NCBI GenBank assembly: GCA_035578905.1
Contig: JAQJVL010000260.1
Coordinates: 124,001-188,000 of the forward strand
Direction: 5' to 3'
Source: Stictocephala bisonia
Lineage: Eukaryota > Arthropoda > Insecta > Hemiptera > Membracidae
Length of the DNA stretch: 64,000 nt
Part shown: positions 52,613 to 64,000 of the stretch, piece by piece
Numbering within the stretch: the stretch's first letter is position 1
Layout of the letters: each line of letters starts with the position of its first letter
The notes under the pieces: model-generated
The model's input: the letters and a program-made list of their open reading frames with translations, nothing else
The model's database searches: none
What the model was told of the DNA's origin: nothing
Position numbers and translations under genes: made by a program

Positions 52613-53940
52613 TGTCGTATGTAGGCTAGCCTAGTACTAGGCCTATATGTAACCTAACTTGGTAAAACCTTCAAATCATGTTTAAGATTTGCTATATTAT
52701 GTTATTTTATGTTAGGCTACGTAGTAATAGGCTCAATTAATTGTAAATATATTAAATATTACATAATAGTATAATTTGAATTACCAGGTATGAGTAGAAT
52801 CAAATAGGTTACATTAGAACTTTCCAGTAGCTTCATGAAGCTATACAACTTTCATGTTATAATTAATAGTTATGTGTAAATATTACCAAATAGACTACTT
52901 AAAACAATAAACTTATTTTATTTATGCTTTAATATTAAACTTTTGACAATTATAGGATAAAAGATGTCATACTGTCGTATTTTGACATATTGACGACAGA
53001 ATGTTCTATAACTTTCTTTTTGTTGTAATATGTTCCATGGCTTCTGGAGCCTTCGGGGTCGAGTTTGTTCTTGAAATTCTGGATTGTAACAAATGTATAT
53101 AAGGCGGCTGCACCTCTGCTAGTTTTAGTTCTTTGAGTTTTCAGTCAGTGAGTGATTGTTCAATTCGTTAGTGTGGAACAACTCGGATATTGCGGTAGTG
53201 CAAATCATTGTGAGTTGTGAGTTCAGTGTTATTGTGTTTCAAGGTGAATAAACGCTTGTGTACTTAAATTGCGCGTGTGTTATTTTCGTGTCCCTAGTGA
53301 TATACTGTATAGTAATCGCTAGTGTGTGACGACAATATGGCGGCCATTTTCGTATTTTTACTAAATGATGTGTAATTTCATAACTCCTTAAATACAGTGC
53401 TCAAATTTGGAATGAAGTTACCTGTTATGAGTTCTTTAAAGTTATGATAATATAATTTTATTATGTTCCATATTTTTAAAATGGCGGCATTTAAAAACAT
53501 GTAATTGTAATCTTAGAAAAATGCGCAATGTATAAAATAGCTGCAAAATGTAATAACAAATCTAACAAGTCATAATTGAATAAAATCTGGTAATAAATAA
53601 TGGGTAACACTAATTTAGGCAATACGATGATTTAGGCAAATGAATTGCCTAAATCATCGTATTTAGGCATGAACACTAATTTAGGCAAATGAAAAATCTG
53701 TTTCATTTTATTAGACATTGAATTGCTCGTGTTAAATACATTTCATATCAGCTGATGAAGTAAATATTAATCAGGTGATAGATTAGCATTGGCATTACAG
53801 ATAACTCATTGTTCAGGAATAAGATTATATTATGTGAAATGTGAATAGGTTTTGTGAGTTTTAGTACAATAATTAATTGTTGTTCCAATACCGGTAAGTA
53901 GACACAAAGAAACGAATTAAACTATTTTAAAACCAGTAAT
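52613..53940 (+). repeat. 5' LTR of the Ty3/Gypsy element
   Basis: Begins TGTCGTATGTAGGCTAGCC at 52613 and matches 58705-60034 over about 1330 bp with roughly ten differences. It contains a perfect inverted repeat (AATACGATGATTTAGGCAA and its complement near 53620-53670), AAAATGGCGGC strings, and TATA-like GTATATAAGGCGG at 53095. A host-like TG...CA pair is not obvious at the right edge, which reads CCAGTAAT. Confidence 0.88.
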
Positions 53941-53965
53941 CTAATCCTTTAAAATTTAAAGGACC

Positions 53966-55199
53966 GTGACAGGACATTACTACAGGATGAAAATCGACCA
54001 AATGACAACGGCGATGTTGCGAGCGGCGCTGGAGGAGCATGGTTTGCCGACGGGTGGCGGAAAATGTGACCTCGAGTTACGTTTACGCCAGGACGTACAG
54101 GATAAAGGACAGAACCCAGAGGAGTTCGACTATCAGGTGCCCCCACCACCAGCAGCGCCGACGGATATGGTGAGTACCATAATCGCGCAAATTTCGGCGC
54201 AGCTAGCAGCCCAGTCAGAAAAGCTAGCAGCCCAGTCAACAGAGATAAAGAATGAATTGGTTTCCCTAAACAATAAGATAAGCGAAAATTATATAAAATT
54301 GGAAGTTAAAAGTAGCCTATTTAGTTAAAAGTTTAGAATCTGATGTAATTGATATGGTTGAATCATTCTCGAAATTTCAAACTGATGTTGACACTAAATT
54401 GGCAGAGGTCACAGGCAATATAAAAGAATTGGAACTCAAAATAAACTATATTATAGGCAATACAAAATAATTGGAATTCAAAATAAACTATATCAAAGCA
54501 AAGTTTAAAGGCGAAATTCAGACGATTGAAAACAAAATGGCGATGCCAGAAAAATCAATAATAGATTCCGGTAATCAGGGGTCACAGCCCGTGTTTTTAC
54601 CCGTGGACCCTAAAGTGATAAAGGATAGCTTACCGGAATTCCAAGGAAGGTTGGAAGAATGTCCCATAACTTTCCTCACTACCTGTGAATCTCTACTGAA
54701 ACGTACTTGCATACCAAAGGAAATCTATTTGCAAGTAATTAGTCAACAGTTGAGAGGTTCAGCAGGGACATGGTGGCAAAATATTAAAGGCCTAAGTTTA
54801 GACTGGGACTCTTTCAAACAGGAATTTTTACAACGATTTAACTCAGAGACTGTAAAGGCCTCTATCACAAAGAAATTTTTGACAGAGGTTCAACCTATTG
54901 GCATGAGAGCCGGGGCATTTGTTATTCAAAAATTACAGCTATTCAGGAGAATTAATAATGGAGGAAATATAAATGAGAGTGTTCCTTACTTCATGGAACT
55001 TCTACATGATAAGGTTAGGTCACTGGTTAAGGTGGCCCAGCCAAAAACGTTTGATGAACTAAGGAACATTGTGGCGAAGCTGGATAAAGAGACTAGCTGC
55101 CACTTATCCAAAACCAAAGTTCCGGCCTCAAATGAACCTATGAATTGTTACAAATGTGGGCTTACTGGGCATGTTAGGGCTCGCTGCCCGGAAAACTAG
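53966..55199 (+). pseudogene. Gypsy Gag with SAP-like N-terminus and zinc knuckle, broken
   Basis: The start at 53966 gives 120 codons. Residues about 13-41 (MTTAMLRAALEEHGLPTGGG, then KCDLELRLRQ) resemble a SAP DNA-binding helix pair. A coiled-coil-like stretch follows (AQLAAQSEKLAAQSTEIKNE). A frameshift near 54311 and an in-frame TAA at 54468 break it. The second half (54471-55199) contains the capsid region (WWQNIKGLSLDWDSFKQEFL) and a CCHC knuckle CYKCGLTGHVRARC just before the stop. Gag would package element RNA. Confidence 0.85.
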
Positions 55200-55240
55200 A
55201 TCGGGACCGTTCTAATCGGGGTGGGGATGGTTCCGGAAGA

Positions 55241-58200
55241 ATGATTATGCCCCAAGGCGACCAGTCATGGCTTAAACGGTCTTGTGTTGGTCAGATTCGA
55301 GGAGAGGGTGGGACTGATCACCCCCGCCCGGCAATCACACTTAAGATTGGCAATAACCATTGTACTGCAGCTCTTGATACTCAAGCGTCTCACTCATTCG
55401 TTAGTATGAATGTGGCTAGATTTTTAAGACCAGTTCGCTCAGACAAGGTGACTTTTGTCAAGGGGGCAGTGCATGACGTGAACTACAAGATTGAAGGATT
55501 TACCTTTCTAGAAGCCAAATGTTCAGAAGAATTAATTTTTATTAGGGTAAAAGTGGTAAAAGATTTAATTCCAAAAATTATATTAGGACATGATTTTCTG
55601 GAGAGATACGGCGTGGTTATAGATTATACAGCAAAGGAAATATTTTTCGGCCATAAAAACAGAGTAAGATTGGGCTGGGTAGAGAATAAAAATTTCGAAA
55701 TTAAACCAATTTTGGAGAACAATGTTTTGACAGATCTGAAAACAGGACCATTAAATACTAACCAAAGGAAAGAACTAGTGAAATTACTCAGCAAATTTCC
55801 GGAGGTAATTACGGATAAAGTCGGACTCACAACCACTGTTAGACATAAAATAGTTTGCAAGGATAATACACCAGTTAAGCAAAGACCTTATCCACTTAAT
55901 ACCGACAAAAGGAAGTTTGTAATAGAAAAAGTAAAGGAAATGGAAAGTCAAGGATTGATTGAACCCTCGTCATCAGGATGGGCTTCCCCAATAGTCCTAC
56001 CCAAAAAGAAGAATGGAGAATACCGACTTTGTGTAGATCTGCGGCAAGTAAATAATAAGACCATCTCCGATGCCTACCCAATGCCTGATCTTCGAAATCT
56101 TATCAAGCAAGTCAACGGAGCAAAGATATTCAGCAGTTTGGACTTGAATTCCGGTTACTGGCAAGTGGAAGTCGAGGAATATTCACGGCCTATGACAGCC
56201 TTTTCAACGCCTAGATTGCTGTACCAATTTCGGGTTATGCCGTTTGGGTTGAAAAATGCTCCCGCTACATTTATGCGTTTGATGGACAAAGTTTTATCCG
56301 GATATACTGGGGAATCCTGTCAAGTATATTTAGATGACATACTAGTATACAGCAAGACATTCTCTGAACATTTGGAACATTTGGCCAGAATCCTAGAAAG
56401 GTTAAAATTACATGGACTTACCTGCCAAATGAAGAAATGTCAGTTTGCCTCTAGCTCGGTGGAATATCTTGGTCATGTGTTGACAGACAAGGGCTTGGAG
56501 AGGCAAACTGAGAAGAATAAGGCTATTGAGGAGTACGCAAGACCTCTTACTAAACGTCAAGTGCGACAGTTTTTAGGGCTCTGCGGCTGGTATAGCAGTT
56601 TTGTACCACACTTCGAGTCCAAGGTTTCGCCGTTAACGGATCTCCTCGATAATGACGAACCATTTAAATGGACAGAAAAGGAAGAGTTGGCCTTCAAGGA
56701 TATAAAGAAGGCTATCTGCGAATCTCCAAGATTAGCTTATCTGGATTCAACACGGGAAATATGCTTGCAGACAGATGCGAGCGATGTAGGACTTGGAGCT
56801 GTCCTATTTCACTAAAGGGCAGATGGAGGCAAGGACATCGTTGAGTATGCGAGCAGGAAACTTTCCCCTGCCGAGAAAAATTATTGTACAGCTGAAAAGG
56901 AGGCTTTAGCTGTAATTTGGGCGGTGGGAAAATTCCGAGGCTACCTGGAGGGAAGAAAATTTAAATTGTTCACAGACAACTCATCACTTCAGTGGTTGAA
57001 CAAGGTTTCTGAAACGAAGTCAAAACTGATGTGATGGGCTTTGATTTTGGCTGATTTTGACTTTGAAATACATCACGTAGCAGGAAAACTGAATCAAGCT
57101 GCTGACAGTTTGTCCAGTAATCCTGCGGACGGATGTAAGTCAAACAAAGAACTCCTGGAGAGAGAAATTCCTGTACTGGAAAGAAAATTACAAAGAGGAC
57201 CTGTTCTTCTGGCAATCCAACAAGGGAATGGTGACATCGACTTGGAATTGATAAGAAAGTGTCAGACTGAAGACACGTCCTGTAGCAGAATGAAATCCTG
57301 GATAAGCAAACGGAGTACTGAATCAAGGACTGTTCCAGTCCAGTTCAAGGCATGTTACAAACACTTCCGTTTGGAAGATGATGTACTTATGTACACGTCT
57401 CATCTTCCTGGATCTTCTCCGGTGATCGTCATTCCGAGGTCTCAATCAGTTCGGATATTAGAGAAATACCACGACAGTTCTGAAGCCGGTCATCCTGGGC
57501 AAGAAGAAACATACACATCAGTTCGGTGACGTTTCTTCTGGTTGCACATGCATCGGGACATCAAGAACTACGTCCAATCCTGTACCATCTGCGCTTGTAC
57601 CAAGGCTAACAACCAGAAGGCGAATACAAGCATGAGAGGACGTCGACCAAACCAACCCTGGGAAGTTCTTGCTCTTGATCTGATGGGCCCGTACCCCCAG
57701 AACATCACGGGGCAAAACTGGGATCTTGGTGGTGACAGACCTCTTCACCAGGTGGGTGGAAGCATTCGCCATTCCGGAAGCAACATCGGGACGGATCCTG
57801 CAGATTCTGCGCACAGAAGTCTTCAGCCGTTATGGTTACCCACGATGTCTCCTGACGGATAATGGTAGCCAATTTACATCAAGACAGTGGCTGCAAACTC
57901 TAGCTGAATGGGGCATTGAGCACTGGACTACGCCTATCTACCATCCACAGGCAAACCCCACGGAAAGGAGGAATCAGGAACTCAAGAAGATGTTCAGGAT
58001 TCATTTGTTTGACAAAGAACATACCAAATGGGACCAACACCTGCATGAGTCTCTTCTGGCCATCAGACAGCGGGTAAACCGCGTCACAGGCTTCTCCCCG
58101 GCGGAACTCTTTCTTGGACGGCCTATAAAAAGAACCGGTGATTGGAATATCATCCACGGACGAGAAGAGGAACCGGTGGATCCTGCTGCCTGGAACGATG

Positions 58201-58673
58201 AAAATCAAATCAAGATTCAACGCATGAATCGTCAGGCAGAAATTCGTTCAAGGAGAGAGGCGGAGAATAATGATGAGCCTGAAGAAACTGATTTCAGGCC
58301 AGGTACACTAGTGCTTCGCCGAAATCATTCCCAGAGCAACAAACTTCAGAAGTTCCATGCGGGAATGGCTCGGAAGTGGCTCGGGCCATTTGAGGTGGAA
58401 AGGAAGCTGGGGAATGGAGTGTACCTCCTGAAATCCGATCCACCGATCAAAGTCCACGCTTCGGAGCTGAAGATACTACCTCGGACTCTTCGAGAGAACA
58501 CCCAAGCCGAAGAAGAGGATCAACCACGGATACCTCCTTCACAGGCTGGTGATGAAGCTGCTGAATCCAACGAAGATCAACGAACACCGATACTTCTGGA
58601 TCATCAGCATGATGAAGATTTTAGATTTAGGAATAGATATAATTTAAGACCTAGAAAAGTAAGAAATGTATAA
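55241..58673 (+). pseudogene. Gypsy Pol: protease, RT, RNase H, integrase; several breaks
   Basis: The protease block reads ALDTQASHSF at residues 44-53, where the family has D-T/S-G, so the catalytic loop Gly is Gln. The RT spans residues about 215-400 with VYLDDILVYSK (YLDD 363-366). RNase H starts QTDASDVGLGAVL and is cut by TAA at 56813, then a TGA near 57032. The integrase HHCC zone (HPGQEET...CTICACTK) has a stop at 57527 and a frame change near 57727. The core keeps LALDLMGP, LLTDNGSQF and ERRNQE. The C-terminus runs to 58673 (LRPRKVRNV) and is followed by the polypurine tract. Confidence 0.92.
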
Positions 58674-58704
58674 AACAGATATTGAAGGTTTTAGGGGGGA
58701 CAAT

Positions 58705-60034
58705 TGTCGTATGTAGGCTAGCCTAGTACTAGGCCTATATGTAACCTAACTTGGTAAAACCTTCAAATCATGTTTAAGATTTGCTATATTATGTTATTTT
58801 ATGTTAGGCTACGTAGTAATAGGCTCAATTAATTGTAAATATATTAAATATTACATAATAGTATAATTTGAATTACCAGGTATGAGTAGAATCAAATAGG
58901 TTACATTAGAACTTTCCAGTAGCTTCATGAAGCTATACAACTTTCATGTTATAATTAATAGTTATGTGTAAATATTACCAAATAGACTACTTAAAACAAT
59001 AAACTTATTTTATTTATGCTTTAATATTAAACTTTTGACAATTATAGGATAAAAGATGTCATACTGTCGTATTTTGACATATTGACGACAGAATGTTCTA
59101 TAACTTTCTTTTTGTTGTAATATGTTCCATGGCTTCTGGAGCCTTCGGGGTCGAGTTTGTTCTTGAAATTCTAGATTGTAACAAATGTATATAAGGCGGC
59201 TGCACCGCTGCTAGTTTTAGTTTTTTGAGTTTTCAGTCAGTGAGTGATTGTTCAATTCGTTAGTGTGGAACAACTCGGATATTGCGGTGGTGCAAATCAT
59301 TGTGAGTTGTGAGTTCAGTGTTATTGTGTTTCAAGGTGAATAAACGCTTGTGTACTTAAATTGCGCGTGTGTTATTTTCGTGTCCCTAGTGATATACTGT
59401 ATAGTAATCGCTAGTGTGTGACGACAATATGGCGGCCATTTTCGTATTTTTACTAAATGATGTGTAATTTCATAACTCCTTAAATACAGTGCTCAAATTT
59501 GGAATGAAGTTACCTTTTATGCGTTCTTTAAGGTTATGATAATATAATTTTATTATGTTCCATATTTTTAAAATGGCGGCATTTAAAAACATGTAATTGT
59601 AATCTTAGAAAAATGCGCAATGTATAAAAAAAAGCTGCAAAATGTAATAACAAATCTAATAAGTCATAATTGAATAAAATCTGGTAATAAATAATGGGTA
59701 ACACTAATTTAGGCAATACGATGATTTAGGCAAATGAATTGCCTAAATCATCGTATTTAGGCATGAACACTAATTTAGGCAAATGAAAAATCTGTTTCAT
59801 TTTATTAGACATTGAATTGCTCGTGTTAAATACATTTCATATCAGCTGATGAAGTAAATATTAATCAGGTGATAGATTAGCATTGGCATTACAGATAACT
59901 CATTGTTCAGGAATAAGATTATATTATGTGAAATGTGAATAGGTTTTGTGAGTTTTAGTACAATAATTAATTGTTGTTCCAATACCGGTATGTAGACACA
60001 AAGAAACGAATTAAACTATTTTAAAACCAGTAAT
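58705..60034 (+). repeat. 3' LTR of the Ty3/Gypsy element
   Basis: A copy of 52613-53940. Examples of differences are ATTCTAGATT versus ATTCTGGATT, GCACCGCTGC versus GCACCTCTGC, and AAAAAAAAGC versus AAAATAGC. It ends where the homology with the 5' copy stops, at CCAGTAAT/GGAGC. Confidence 0.88.
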
Positions 60035-60570
60035 GGAGCAACAATTAATTATTGTAGGCTACTAAAACTCACAATAACTATTCACATATCATATCTAATT
60101 TGTCAACATGAGTAATCAGTAATGCAAATGCTAAAATATACCTGTCTAGTATTTACTTCATCAACTGATATTAAATGCATTTAACACGAGCAATTTGATG
60201 TTTAATAAAATGAAACAGAGCGTACATCGTATTGCCTAAATTAGTGCTACTCCTTTATTTTTAACCGGATTTCATTTAATTATGACTTGTTAGATTTGTT
60301 ATTACATTTTGAAGATTTTTTATATCTTGCGCATTTTTTCTAAGATTACGCATTTTTGTACAATTTACAATTAAATGTTTTTAAATGCCGCCATTTTGAA
60401 AATATTGAACATAATAAAATAATATTATCATAACCTCAAAGAAAGCATAACCGATACCTTCATTCCTAATTTGAGCACTGTATTGTAAGGAGTTATTGAA
60501 ATTACACATCATTTAGTGAAAATACGAAAATGGTTGCCATATTGAAAACGAAGCATATTAGGACCTATTT
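60035..60570 (-). repeat. Diverged inverted copy of the LTR 3' half
   Basis: The minus strand matches the last part of the LTR (TTTAGTGAAAATACG, AATTTGAGCACTGTATTG, AAAATGGCGGCATTTAAAAA, GTTGTTCC equivalents) with many substitutions. It directly abuts the 3' LTR, forming an inverted LTR junction. It is older than the adjacent element. Confidence 0.75.
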
Positions 60571-60589
60571 AATTTACAGAGTTAAATTT

Positions 60590-61720
60590 GGTATACACAT
60601 TAATAAAACCATTTTCTTACTGAAATAAAAAATTAAAATTTTAAAAATGGTGGCACTTTGAAATGTTTGATCCTTAATAACTTTTAAAAGGTTAGGAATA
60701 AAGAATTACAAGAATACATTTTATTGCAAATTTCAACGTTGTATGAAATCGGATGACAAACAACCGAGATTTGAGTATTTTTGTATTTAATCATTTACAC
60801 GTCAATATGTACAGCCATGGAGTCAACCACAACAATACATCAGCGATCTATTCTGATTAATTTCATCCAAAACACTACAATAAAGTGATTTGTGACGTAA
60901 TTGTAACAAAGATGCCCTTAGCAGGCAACCGGAAAGAGTTGTTGATGATTTCGTTGTTATTAAATTCAAAATTAATTTTAACCTTAAGTAGTGCTCTATA
61001 AACTAGAATTTTTGTAAATTATAGGTTGGTAGAATTATTGAGAGTGCTGGAATTATTTAAGAAAACTAATTTGCTGCTGTGCGCCAGTCACTTTCCAATC
61101 GTTTTTTCTTTTGCAATCAAAAGAGAGAACGAAATTTTGAGCATAGTTTGTAATATGAAAATAAATGTAATCAAAGTTCCAATTTATAGTCTAATGCCTT
61201 TTTAATATTACTTGTTTTATGTCTACAACCTGCTTTGGATCACAAATAAATTTTAGAAAAATTCTAGTTTTAATTAAAATTAATTTTTAATTTAATAACA
61301 ACGAAAATCACATGCAACCTTTTCCCCGTTGCCTGCTAGATGCATTTTCATTGCAATAATATCACAAATCACTTTAATGTAGTATTTTGGATGAAAGTAA
61401 TTTGAATAGATCGCCGATGTATTGTTATGGTACACATTAACGCGTAAATGACTAAATACAAAAATACTAAAATCTCGGTTGTTTGTCATCCGATCTTATA
61501 CAACGTTATTTTTTTGGATTGTAAATAAAATGTGCAATAAAAAGGTATTCTTGTAATTTTTTTATATTCCTAACATTTTAAAAGTTATTAAGGATGAACA
61601 ATTTTAAAGTACCACCATTTTTTTTATTTTTTTTTTTTATTTTCGTTTTTTATCTCAGTAATAAAATGGTTTTATTGGTGTGAATACTAAATTAGAACTA
61701 TTTAGATTAAATTGTTTAAA
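60590..61720. repeat. Foldback region, arms about 370-400 bp
   Basis: 60596-60960 (ACATTAATAAAACCATTTTC, ACAACCGAGATTT, CAATACATCAGCGATCTATT, GCAGGCAACCGG) pairs with 61295-61700 (AAATCTCGGTTGT, AATAGATCGCCGATGTATTG, CCGTTGCCTGC, AATGGTTTTATT). Divergence is visible between the arms. The loop (60960-61290) is AT-rich. No coding sequence. Confidence 0.75.
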
Positions 61721-61767
61721 AATAAAAAAGAATTAATGAAACATACAAAATGGCGGCTGTACGAGTT

Positions 61768-63325
61768 GTAAACCTTTGACGGTTACGTAATGGTTACACT
61801 TTTTATAATATTCCCTCAAGTATTAGTAATAATAACAATAAATTAAAAATTAAATATTATCAGAAAAATTAGACAGTGGTTGGATTACAACAGGAAATGC
61901 GGTACAGGAAATGGAGTTGGTAAAATTTGAGGAGGGCATCCGGCGAGTGTGAGATTGGGAAGCAAGGGATCGGATGTCAAGGAAGCAGGGTCAGCACTGT
62001 ACACAGGATGACCAAAATAATAAAGTTGAGACTCACCAAAATTAGATGAACGCTGATGCGGCGGAGATTCAGCAGAAGGTCTGTTGTAACGCCCATCGCG
62101 AAAGCGGGCCTATAGGGTGATCCGTAATAGGACCACGGAGGATTATTGGTTGTTCGGAAATAGTAGGCATGTCCAGTGAGTGGCAGGGGGAATGGGATAC
62201 TAGGGAGAGAGTTGGAAAAGATAGGGAGTCTAAGGAGAGATGGGGAAGAGAGAGGACTTCGGGAAATAGACCAATAGGGAGGACCAGCCCCTGGTGGTCC
62301 GACTACCTAGACTTCGTCAACCCGCCCTGCAGAGCAAACACGGGACGATCTAGATGGAGGACTTGGAGCTACGGTCCAACCCCTGGCGATATCAACCCCC
62401 GGAGGACTTCACGAGCGGCCAACCTGAACCTGAGGGACGACCGGACTTGCAGCCAATCCTGAGGACCAGAGGAACCACATCAAGGGATTGCAAGCGCCGC
62501 CACTCACCCCCAAGGGACTACAAGCAACTCCAGACCGAACCAGCCCACCTGACCCGGAGTTGCTTGTAGTCCCTTGGGGGTGAGTGGCGGCGCTTGCAAT
62601 CCCTTGATGTGGTTCCTCTGGTCCTCAGGATTGGCTGCAAGTCCGGTCGTCCCTCAGGTTCAGGTTGGCCGCTCGTGAAGTCCTCCGGGGGTTGATATCG
62701 CCAGGGGTTGGACCGTAGCTCCAAGTCCTCCATCTAGATCGTCCCGTGTTTGCTCTGCAGGGCGGGTTGACGAAGTCTAGGTAGTCGGACCACCAGGGGC
62801 TGGTCCTCCCTATTGGTCTATTTCCCGAAGTCCTCTCTCTTCCCCATCTCTCCTTAGACTCCCTATCTTTTCCAACTCTCTCCCTAGTATCCCATTCCCC
62901 CTGCCACTCACTGGACACGCCTACTATTTCCGAACAACCAATAATCCTCCGTGGTCCTATTACGGATCACCCTATAGGCCCGCTTTCGCGATGGGCGTTA
63001 CAACAGACCTTCTGCTGAATCTCCGCCGCATCAGCGTTCATCGGCCTAATTTTGGTGAGTCTCAACTTTATTATTTTGGTCATCCTGTGTACAGTGCTGA
63101 CCCTGCTTCCTTGACATCCGATCCCTTGCTTCCCGATCTCACACTCGCCGGATGCCCTCCTCAAATTTTACCAACTCCATTTCCTGTACCGCATTTCCTG
63201 TTGTAATCCAACCACTGTCTAATTTTTCTGATAATATTTAATTTTTAATTTATTATTATTATTACTAATACTTATGAGGGAATATTATAAAAAGTGTAAC
63301 CATTACGTAACCGTCAAAGGTTTAC
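61768..63325. repeat. Near-perfect palindrome, 764-bp arms, 24-bp spacer
   Basis: Left arm 61768-62531, spacer 62532-62555, right arm 62556-63325. Only a handful of differences are visible, for example an extra GCC at about 63044 and A/G in GGCATGTCC versus GGACACGCC. The inner 450 bp of each arm is clearly GC-rich compared with the roughly one-third GC around it. Identical 97-codon frames appear on both strands (62169-62462 +, 62625-62918 -) because of the symmetry. The family is not recognised. Confidence 0.92.
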
Positions 63326-63326
63326 A

Positions 63327-63371
63327 GAGTATATATATATATATGGTGTGTGTGCGTGCGTGCGCGCGCGC
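63327..63371 (+). repeat. Alternating (TA)n(TG)n(CG)n microsatellite
   Basis: TATATATATATA, then GGTGTGTGTGCGTGCGTG, then CGCGCGCGC, immediately right of the palindrome. Strict purine/pyrimidine alternation over about 40 bp favours left-handed DNA. Confidence 0.85.
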
Positions 63372-63683
63372 AAAGTGTCCAGCTTCGACTGTCGCATATT
63401 TTAGAGGATTGTTCCTGTCATATTAATAGAAGCAAATAATGCCATATAACGTGTGTCCTATCTCGATTCGTTTTCTGAATCTGTGTCTGTATGTTTTTTA
63501 ACAAAATTTTAATATATCAAAAACCGTTTGACATACAATACTGAATTTTTGTATCAAGGTTGACCTTGTAAAGATACGTTTATGTAAAAAGGCTAAATGT
63601 CTAAAATTATCAGTTTAAAAATGGCGGCAGTTTAAAAATTGCAAGGTTAAATATTTAAAAAACTTGTTGTAAAAAACAAGTTA
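63372..63683. other. Spacer before the Polinton polymerase fragment
   Basis: AT-rich. It contains AAAATGGCGGC again at 63618, and a direct repeat AACTTGTTGTAAAA at 63661 and 63689 that straddles the point where the polymerase frame ends. Confidence 0.5.
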
Positions 63684-64000
63684 TTACAACTTGTTGTAAA
63701 AGTCTTCTTTTGCAGGTAGCGCTTTCAGCTCGAACTTGTCCAACGAATCCATGAAATCGTAGGGGTAAATCCCCTTCTTCGTTAGAATATTCAACTGCAC
63801 CCCAGAGTAGTATTTGGAGGCGTGTTTGAATTTTCCGGGAGTTAAGATCTTGGCTAACTTATCGAGACTCGAAGCCATGAACCAGCCAGAGTCGAGAAAC
63901 CGAAGCTTCACCCCACCTTCTATCTCATCGGAATAGGAAATATACCACTTCTCATTTTTTGGCACGACGCTGTCAACCCAAACATTTTTATGATCAGATA
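63684..64000 (-). pseudogene. Polinton DNA polymerase B fragment (continues off the right edge)
   Basis: The minus-strand frame is open from the window edge to 63684 and reads RFLDSGWFMASSLDKLAKIL, FKHASKYYSG, LLTKKGIYPYDFMDSLDKFE and LPAKEDFYNKL. This is the well-conserved exonuclease/linker portion of the protein-primed DNA polymerase of Polintons/Mavericks. The frame stops abruptly at a TAA within a short direct repeat, so the rest of the polymerase on this side is missing. It could be the far part of a Polinton related to 50890-52529, but its direction is opposite to that PolB piece. Confidence 0.75.

Larger units (their letters stand above)
52613..60034 (+). mobile_element. Ty3/Gypsy LTR retrotransposon, complete in layout but coding-defective
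   Basis: 7.4 kb: 5' LTR, gag (53966-55199), pol (55241-58673), polypurine tract TTTTAGGGGGGACAAT (58689-58704), 3' LTR. There is no env-like ORF between integrase and the LTR. LTR identity above 99 percent implies recent insertion, yet gag and pol carry stops and frameshifts, suggesting that a defective copy was mobilised by active relatives. I see no clear target duplication; the right flank is an inverted copy of the LTR end. Confidence 0.92.

Noticed and set aside
62169..62918. Two identical genes on opposite strands
   Set aside because: The frames are mirror images produced by the palindrome; codon use and neighbours give no independent sign of coding.

Overview
This is an AT-rich animal genomic window. 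It almost certainly comes from an insect: one conserved host gene is spread over 40 kb, with introns full of arthropod-type transposons (mariner, piggyBac-like, BEL/Pao, Ty3/Gypsy, Jockey- and CR1-like non-LTR elements, Polinton, tRNA-derived SINEs). No species can be named from the sequence.

Host gene. Nine exons on the + strand (445-609, 4439-4637, 8481-8629, 16722-16874, 17675-17825, 20941-21081, 21245-21370, 28112-28326, 40426-40627) encode roughly the C-terminal 500 residues of MCM3, a subunit of the MCM2-7 replicative helicase. All exons have consensus splice sites and mutually compatible phases. They run from Walker A through Walker B, sensor 1, the arginine finger and an acidic/basic linker to the winged-helix tail and stop codon. 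The 5' part of the gene lies upstream of the window.

Introns. They hold two copies of a long dispersed repeat (969-3080 and 35045-39010), two SINEs, several foldback elements (5771-6112, 13977-16143, 18105-18494), TTAA-flanked piggyBac-like elements (4763-5618, 23970-24875, 36351-37799), a dead mariner (19298-20629), and a truncated Gypsy abutting a truncated BEL element that carries nested insertions (21716-27130). The last intron also holds a young CR1-like retrotransposon (30205-34706) and a six-unit tandem array in which every unit carries a CRE-like site and a TATA-like box (39135-39977).

Most notable item. The first ORF of the retrotransposon at 30205-34706 combines an SGNH/esterase-like domain with a macro domain resembling the TARG1/OARD1 ADP-ribosyl hydrolase. 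The lysine and aspartate matching that family's catalytic pair are both kept. Its second ORF (endonuclease plus reverse transcriptase) is intact.

Downstream region (40.6-64 kb). I see no host gene here. It contains nested fragments of several non-LTR families, a 36-bp minisatellite also present elsewhere in the window, Polinton DNA polymerase B fragments at 50.9 kb (+) and at the right edge (-), a Ty3/Gypsy element with 1.33-kb LTRs that are nearly identical although its gag and pol are broken, a foldback region, and a near-perfect 1.56-kb GC-rich palindrome (61768-63325).
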